From contig NW_008705565.1 of NCBI RefSeq assembly GCF_000186865.1, positions 1,858,663 to 1,911,468 of the forward strand: 52,806 nucleotides of DNA, written 5' to 3'. The stretch comes from Aureococcus anophagefferens. Taxonomy: Eukaryota > Sar > Pelagophyceae > Pelagomonadales > Pelagomonadaceae. The notes below the pieces were generated by a model, which was given only the letters and a program-made list of their open reading frames with translations, had not been told where the DNA came from and searched no databases. Below, piece after piece: positions 48,051-52,806 of the stretch. The position numbers were made by a program, and so were the translations under genes. Every line of letters starts with the position of its first letter. Position 1 is the first letter of the stretch.

Positions 48051-48725
48051 ATGCATGTCAACGCCGCCAGGCAGTTCGTGTCCCACTACCTCCGCGCGCT
48101 GCGGACGCGGCCGCGGGATGCGGAGCTCTGCGAGGCCTTTGGCGTCCGCGACGCCGCAGCGATGCGGCGCGCGGTGCTCGACGCGGCTGCCCGCGTCGCG
48201 TCGCCGGCGCGCGCGTTTCGCATCGCCGCCGGCCCGTCGACGGTCGCGGGCGCGGGCCTCGGCCTCTTCGTCGCCGGCGGCGCGGCGCGCGCCGGCGACG
48301 GCCTCGCGCTCTACCCGGGGCTGCACTACCCCGACGCCGCCGCCTGGGCCGACGACGGCCGCCGCGACGCGAGCTACGTGCTCAACCTCAGCTGCTACGA
48401 CGGCGCGCCGCGCGGGCTCATCGACGCGGCCGCGAGCGCGCCGTCGCGACCGGAGCACCGCGGGCACCTCGCCAACCACCCGCCGCGCGGCCGCGCGGCC
48501 AACGTCGCGCCCGCGCCCTTCTTCTGGGCCGACGCGCCGCTGGAGCCCATCAACGAGGCGCGGGGCGCCGCGTACCTCGGGGGCGTCGTCTTCGTCGCGC
48601 TCGCGGACGTCGGCGCCGGCGAGGAGCTGTTCCTCGACTACCGCCTCCGCTGGCAGGGCGGGTTCGGGCGCGCGCTGACCACGGGCGAGAGCGGCCTCCC
48701 CGAGTGGTACCCGCCGCCGCCTTGA
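48051..48725 (+). CDS. SET-domain protein
   Basis: The 224-residue product shows a compact SET fold: AGPSTVAGAGLGLFVAGGAA (N-terminal SET strand with the GxG), LANHPPRGRAANVAP in the place of the NHS/N-P-N substrate and cofactor motif, and VFVALADVGAGEELFLDYRL (the GEEL.xDY motif). No post-SET Cys cluster or PHD finger is present, so it may methylate a non-histone target. The ATG 48051 is used; a small hydrophobic frame just upstream (MTKVPKALTLLALGIPAL, 47959) could be a separate first exon encoding a signal peptide, not supported by clear splice sites. Confidence 0.75.
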   Translation: MHVNAARQFVSHYLRALRTRPRDAELCEAFGVRDAAAMRRAVLDAAARVASPARAFRIAAGPSTVAGAGLGLFVAGGAARAGDGLALYPGLHYPDAAAWADDGRRDASYVLNLSCYDGAPRGLIDAAASAPSRPEHRGHLANHPPRGRAANVAPAPFFWADAPLEPINEARGAAYLGGVVFVALADVGAGEELFLDYRLRWQGGFGRALTTGESGLPEWYPPPP

Positions 48726-49303
48726 AGTTTGTTGACTAGCCCTCTCGAGGCTAGATCTCGAGCTCATGGTTGAGTGGCAAGTTGCCAGATGTTGACCCAC
48801 CGGCGAGTAGCTCTAGCCGTCGGCTGCGGCTCCTGCTGGCCCGCGCGCAGCCGCACCCCCGCCGCCCAGTGCCGCCGCGAAAAAGCGCGGCGCCAGCGTC
48901 TCACTCGTCGCGCGACCCGCGAAAAAGTGATTATACCTCGGTAGACAGCGAGAGTCTTTGGCATTGACGAAACAATCCGACATTGTCACTACCTCCTTAT
49001 GATTTTTGCTCGTTCGCTCCTCCGAACCGCGCCCCGCGCCCCGCGCCCCGCGAGCGAACCTTCGTCTCTAGGCGCGCGCGCATCGTCGGTCGCGGGCACC
49101 GTCCCGGCGCGTTCCCGCGGCGTCCGCTCCTTTCCGCTCTTCGGTCCGATGACGAACGAACATTACGAGTAGCCTGAAAATATCTTACACAATGTTGAAC
49201 AAACTATTAGCTCTAGCTAAGGACTGAATCGCGCGCGCGCGCCTCGCCGTCGCTCGCCCCGCCGCGTCGCGCGACCGGGCCGTTTCGCAGGCGCCGCCGC
49301 GCG
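48726..49303. other. Intergenic region, no gene supported
   Basis: It contains only short frames. Features seen are a CTCGAG-centred imperfect inverted repeat near 48743-48763 (CTCTCGAGGCTAGATCTCGAG) and three GCCCCGC tandem units at 49031-49052. An AT-richer stretch at 49175-49215 lies upstream of ARL2 and is probably its promoter. Confidence 0.45.
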
Positions 49304-49925
49304 ATGGGCTTCCTCACCATCGTGCGCAAGCTGCGGCAGAAGGAGAAGGAGATGAAGATCTTGATCATCGGGCTCGACAACGCGGGCAAGACGACGATCG
49401 TGAAGAAGTTCAACAACGAGCCCACGGACACCGTCGAGCCGACGCTCGGCTTCGACATCAAGACGCTCGAGCACCGCGGCTTCAACCTCAACTTCTGGGA
49501 CGTCGGCGGCCAGCAGACGATCCGCGCGTACTGGCGCAACTACTTCGAGGTCACCGACGGGCTGATCTGGGTCGTCGACAGCGCGGACAAGTGGCGCCTC
49601 GACACGTGCCGCGACGAGCTCGCGGCGCTCCTCGTCGACGAGCAGCTCGGCGGCGCGAGCGCGTCGCCGGCGCCCCGCTCTCTCGCGACCGCGCGCGACC
49701 GACCGCCGCGCGCGCGCCGCAGGCCTCCTCATCTTCGCCAACAAGCAGGACCTGCCCAACGCGCTCTCGCCGGAGGAGATCTCCGAGCACCTCAACCTCG
49801 GCTCCGCGCAGTACGCCAACCGCCACTGGGAGATCCAGTCCTGCTCCGCGCGGACCGGCGACGGCCTCGTCAAGGGCATCGATTGGATGGTCGACGACGT
49901 CGCGTCGAGGATCATGCTACGGTAG
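49304..49925 (+). CDS. ARL2: ARL2 small GTPase
   Basis: An Arf-like GTPase that works with tubulin cofactors and lipid-protein release factors. Exons 49304-49658 and 49723-49925 join in frame to 185 residues, one more than human ARL2. Motifs: N-terminal [19 protein letters not shown]-loop [11 protein letters not shown], switch [14 protein letters not shown], switch [33 protein letters not shown] (NKxD) and [16 protein letters not shown]. The intron must start with GC at 49659 to give [17 protein letters not shown]; a GT donor would shift the frame. The 64-bp intron is GC-rich without introner ends. All nucleotide-binding residues are intact. Confidence 0.95.
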
Positions 49926-50000
49926 TCCCCGTAATTTCTTGTTTTTCGTTCACGCATCTCGATCGCCTTTCTTGAAGTGGGGTTTGAAGATTTAAGCGCG

Positions 50001-50895
50001 ATGGCAGCGATGCTGGCATTCTGGATCGCGGCTGCCCAGCTGGTCGCGGTGCGCGCCGCGGCGACGAACCGCAGCGTGAGCTGGTGGTTTGACGTCGCTG
50101 AAAACCCAAAAACGGACGCCGCCAATGCGAAGGCCATCGCGGACCACCGGGCGGCCTTCTCGCGCGTCATGCCCTACAACGCGAAGGTCACCCTGGACGG
50201 CAACGTGAGCAACTGGTGGGGCCACGACGACGACGTCGCGGCCTGGAACGCGCCCCTGCAGAAGCTCGGCGTGCCCGTGCTGCCCTACCTCATCGACACG
50301 TCCAACGCGACGGAGATGCACCTCGTCTACGCGAACGCCACCGCCGTCGTCGCGGACGCGGTCGCCATCGCGGAGCACTACGGCTTCCAGGGCTGGTTCA
50401 TCTACTACGAGGACGAGTACCCCGCGGACAGCGACCCGCGCAAGAGCGAGAAGCTCGCCGCGTTCCTCACGGAGCTCGGCGACGCGCTCCACGCGGAGGG
50501 CATGGAGCTCGCGATCTGCGTCGCGTCCTGGAGCGGCCTCCTCGCCGACTACGGCACCCTCGCGAACAGCTCCGTCGACGAGCTCCAGCTCATGAGCACG
50601 TACGCGAACCCGAGCGACTCCCAGTCCATCATCGCGGACTACTTCGCGAAGATCGAGGCGACGACGGGCTCCACCGACAAGGCCGGCGTCGGCGTGGGCA
50701 TCTACTACGACGGCCGCGGCGGCTACGACAAGGACTGGACCGAGGAGAGACGCGCGCGCGTTCGTCGCGGGCGTCGCCGAGCAGGGCGGCCGCGCGATCG
50801 ACGTGTACCGGCTCCTCATGGACGGCGAGAGCGACTGGCCCTTCGACGACTGGTGGTGGTCCGTGTTCGAGGACTTCGTCGCGGGCAAGATCTGA
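50001..50895 (+). CDS. Secreted TIM-barrel (glycoside-hydrolase-like) protein with a frameshift
   Basis: The product starts MAAMLAFWIAAAQLVAVRAA, a signal peptide, then a barrel-like sequence: SWWFDVAENP, SRVMPYNAKVTLDGNVSNWW, GFQGWFIYYEDEYP with paired acidic residues at a strand end, LAICVASWSGLLADYG and GVGVGIYYDGRGGY. It looks like a GH18/GH85-type or related glycosidase fold; the exact family is not recognised. The frame breaks at a CG-dinucleotide run (50750-50760): the C-terminal part FVAGVAEQGGRAIDVYRLLM to VFEDFVAGKI is one base out of phase, with the stop at 50893. Either an indel in the run (real or sequencing) or a small splicing event explains it. Confidence 0.6.
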
Positions 50896-51307
50896 GCGCG
50901 TGCGACAATCTCGTGCTAAGCCTCTGTTGGCCAAGTTATTGAAGGGGATGCGCGCCCGACTGCGTCCGTCCGGGGAGGGGAGGCAGGCCCGCGAGGGAAT
51001 CGGGACGGCGACGGCGATGTCGACGTCGACGACATCTTCCGACTCGCCGTCGGGAAGCTCCGCCGCGCCGTGCCCCCACCGGAAGCACGACGATTACATG
51101 GTCGGGCCCCGGCTTGGGCTTCACGGCGACCTCGCCTGGTCCGTGGCGATGGACTTCATCGCGCAGCCGATCGAGGCCGTCGACGCAGGTGGACACCTCG
51201 GTCTCGGTGCCCGCGCACGAAGCGACCGCGGCCGCCCACCGTGGTCGACGTCCACGACGCCGAGGGCGAGACCGTCGTCAGCACCGCGGTCGGAGAGCGG
51301 CCAGGGG
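50896..51307. other. Intergenic region with an EF-hand-like coding scrap
   Basis: At 51001-51058 one plus frame reads DGDGDVDVDDIFRLAVGK, an EF-hand/dockerin-type calcium loop similar to the one in the CHAT protein. Downstream, pieces in different frames (MVGPRLGLHGDLAWSVAMDF, VVDVHDAEGETVVSTAVG) are individually plausible but have no common frame. It could be an exon remnant or an unrecognised spliced gene. Confidence 0.3.
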
Positions 51308-52690
51308 TTAGAGGCGCAAGAGACCCGTGAGCTTCCTGTCATTAGTATCGAGAATCGTTTTTTGCACTTCCGGGAAGTTCGCGATGACCTTTCGGTGCTG
51401 AACTGGCGGAGGGTAGGCCAGAAAATTAGGATCCATGCGCAATGCGAACTCGATGAAGGATGTATTCGCATCATATCCCCAGGACCTCAGTACGTAGTCC
51501 CAGGCATTTATGCTTTGGTTGAGGTTCGCTGAGTTGTATTCAAAGGCAGTAAGAGCCTCGTAAGATGTGCTTGCAACAGTGTGAAATCCAAAGGCGCGAA
51601 TCATTCCGGCCTGACGTTCGTTCGCGATCAAATCTTCCTTCAACTTTTTAACGAGCGTATCAACATTCAAGTGCGCTACGATAGTTTTGTTGCTTTTGCG
51701 ACGCCCGAAGCACAGACGCGATGGTTTTCTCGTCGCTAGGTCAATAGATTGTCCATGCTTGGTATCAAAGCAATCACGAACATTGCAAATAAGCCGATCT
51801 AGAACATTCTGGCGGCTCATGGACACAATCTTTGAATGATGCTCAACGAGAACGGCAGCCGTGTGTCGGTCGAGCGGCGGTGGGTTTGCGAACCACACAG
51901 CGTCCCTTTTCCGGACTGCTTCCGCTGTGAGTCTGATGGCTTTCTCGGATGCCGCCTTAAGGATTCGATTATGTGCTTCAAAACAGTTTTTCTGTGAGTT
52001 GAATGTCTCCCAATCTCCGGAAAGATACTTTTCGCTGCTCGGGTTGCATTTCCCACCCCCGCCGAGAGTCTTCACACCAAGCCGGTGGAGGATCCGTCTA
52101 GCAATCCCACCACACGCAGTCGAACCGCTGCAGCCGGGAGCGTACAACAATCGCGGAGCTAGATCTTCACGCAGCGCTTCATCCTTTCGCGAAAGTTCGA
52201 GCTCGGAGTGCTTGCCCGCGACGATGCCGTCGGGCTTGGAGTGCTTGCCCGCGACGATGCCGTCGGGCTTGGAGTGCTTGCCCGCGACGATGCCGTCGGG
52301 CTTGGAGTGCTCGGCGACGACGTTGCCGTCGAACGCGGACCGCTCGGCGACGACGTTGCCGTCGGGCTTGGAGTGCTTGCCCGCGACGATGCCGTCGGGC
52401 TTGGAGTGCTTGCCCGCGACGATGCCGTCGGGCTTGGAGTGCTCGCCCGCGACGATGCCGTCGAGCTTGGAGGACTCGCGCTCGAGCTTGGACAGCTCGG
52501 TCGCGACGAAAGCGTGAACAACCGACGAGACCATCGGCGGCAGCTCCTTGACCAATGCCGATTCCTCGACCAGGCCGGCCTTGCTTGCCGCGGGCTCCGC
52601 GGTCGGCTTCTTGTCCAGCTTGACGCCCCCCGCCGCCGTGGCGAAGGTGAAGGCGCAGGAAAGTACGGTCGCGCGGATGATGACGTGCAT
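51308..52690 (-). CDS. Secreted sulfotransferase-like protein with 11-residue tandem repeats
   Basis: The 460-residue product starts MHVIIRATVLSCAFTFATAA, a signal peptide or type II anchor. Residues about 75-162 are eight near-identical 11-residue units (KHSKPDGIVAG). The catalytic-looking part begins LLYAPGCSGSTACGGIARRI, where PGCSGST at 185-191 matches the PAPS-binding P-loop of sulfotransferases. Later LNVDTLVKKLKEDLIANERQ and YEALTAFEYNSANLNQSINA fit the helix-rich remainder, and a second PAPS motif is not certain. The inferred role is sulfation of a glycan or protein in the secretory pathway. The catalytic half is visibly less GC-rich than neighbouring genes. ATG 52688-52690. Confidence 0.6.
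   Translation of the reverse strand: MHVIIRATVLSCAFTFATAAGGVKLDKKPTAEPAASKAGLVEESALVKELPPMVSSVVHAFVATELSKLERESSKLDGIVAGEHSKPDGIVAGKHSKPDGIVAGKHSKPDGNVVAERSAFDGNVVAEHSKPDGIVAGKHSKPDGIVAGKHSKPDGIVAGKHSELELSRKDEALREDLAPRLLYAPGCSGSTACGGIARRILHRLGVKTLGGGGKCNPSSEKYLSGDWETFNSQKNCFEAHNRILKAASEKAIRLTAEAVRKRDAVWFANPPPLDRHTAAVLVEHHSKIVSMSRQNVLDRLICNVRDCFDTKHGQSIDLATRKPSRLCFGRRKSNKTIVAHLNVDTLVKKLKEDLIANERQAGMIRAFGFHTVASTSYEALTAFEYNSANLNQSINAWDYVLRSWGYDANTSFIEFALRMDPNFLAYPPPVQHRKVIANFPEVQKTILDTNDRKLTGLLRL
52204..52480 (-). repeat. 33-bp coding minisatellite
   Basis: About eight units of 33 bp, consensus on the plus strand GGAGTGCTTGCCCGCGACGA followed by TGCCGTCGGGCTT, encode the 11-residue repeats of the sulfotransferase-like protein. 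Two adjacent units differ (DGNVVAERSAF), the rest are nearly identical, which suggests recent unit gain. Copy number probably varies among strains. Confidence 0.9.
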
Positions 52691-52806
52691 GGTCGAGATT
52701 GCGGGTGCCTGCGGGGGAATCGACGCGGTTCCGCGGCGACGATCGACGGACGAGGCGCGCGAATCAGGGGTTGAAACCTTTCAGGCACGTCCGCCGACGG
52801 CCGGGA

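Noticed and set aside
49960..49996. GAAGTGGGGTTTGAAGATTTAAG, similar to an introner end
   Set aside because: About 20 bp of similarity to GAAGTCGGGTTGAAGATTTGA without inverted repeat, duplication or CAG end; too little to call a remnant.
52204..52480. Regular 33-bp repeats that look like a CRISPR array
   Set aside because: No spacers; units are contiguous and in frame within a coding sequence in a eukaryotic genome.

Overview
The window is nuclear DNA of a GC-rich, gene-dense, photosynthetic stramenopile. A pelagophyte close to Aureococcus anophagefferens fits best, by inference. Supporting signs are: very high GC; intergenic gaps often only 10-250 bp; spliceosomal introns; two proteins with an (A)xAFAPP presequence, the plastid-entry signature of red-lineage complex plastids; a selenoprotein that needs an in-frame TGA; and several near-identical introner introns with terminal inverted repeats and target-site duplications, of the kind reported from Aureococcus. 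I could run no database search, so species and families rest on motif recognition.

Layout. 1-625: 5' part of an Ala/Arg-rich protein. 0.7-8.2 kb: tandem DUF1275 paralogs, a small hypothetical, a 2OG-Fe(II) dioxygenase-like protein, a Lys-rich SCI1-like protein, a TLC-domain membrane protein and an EF-hand/CHAT protein. 8.4-15.5 kb: fructose-1,6-bisphosphatase, SELENOF (Sep15, Sec at codon 73), a seven-C2 protein with two introner introns, and a Ctr copper transporter fused to an HMA domain. 15.6-23.2 kb: DNA ligase I, USP5/isopeptidase T (two introner-type introns) and a transcription factor with two bZIP regions. 24.2-29 kb: a duplicated locus with an intact two-MYB (SHAQKYF) gene, a decayed partial copy, and relic blocks carrying DUF285-like repeats and a piece of an Sfi1-like exon. 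29.5-36.9 kb: a hypothetical, the multi-exon Sfi1-like gene (two introners and a remnant) and a long disordered protein. 37-47.9 kb: a U-box/RS/S1/PDZ-like protein, a DxD glycosyltransferase-like protein, a two-exon hypothetical, a coiled-coil protein, a BRAP-like protein and a MAPKK-like kinase split by an introner. 48-52.7 kb: SET protein, ARL2, a secreted TIM-barrel-like protein with a frameshift, and a sulfotransferase-like protein with an 11-residue tandem repeat.

Most genes are unrelated housekeeping or signalling genes; there is no operon logic. Convergent pairs are nearly abutting and divergent pairs share short promoters. The unifying biology is intron gain. Elements ending in CTG...CAG land before a G(T/C) dinucleotide and duplicate 8 bp, so the 5' splice site comes from the duplicated target and the 3' AG from the element, in either orientation. 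Several introns, introner and ordinary, can only be spliced in frame with a GC donor.

Coordinates for spliced genes were built by hand from reading frame, family alignment from memory and GT/GC-AG sites. Starts were moved to the first credible ATG.
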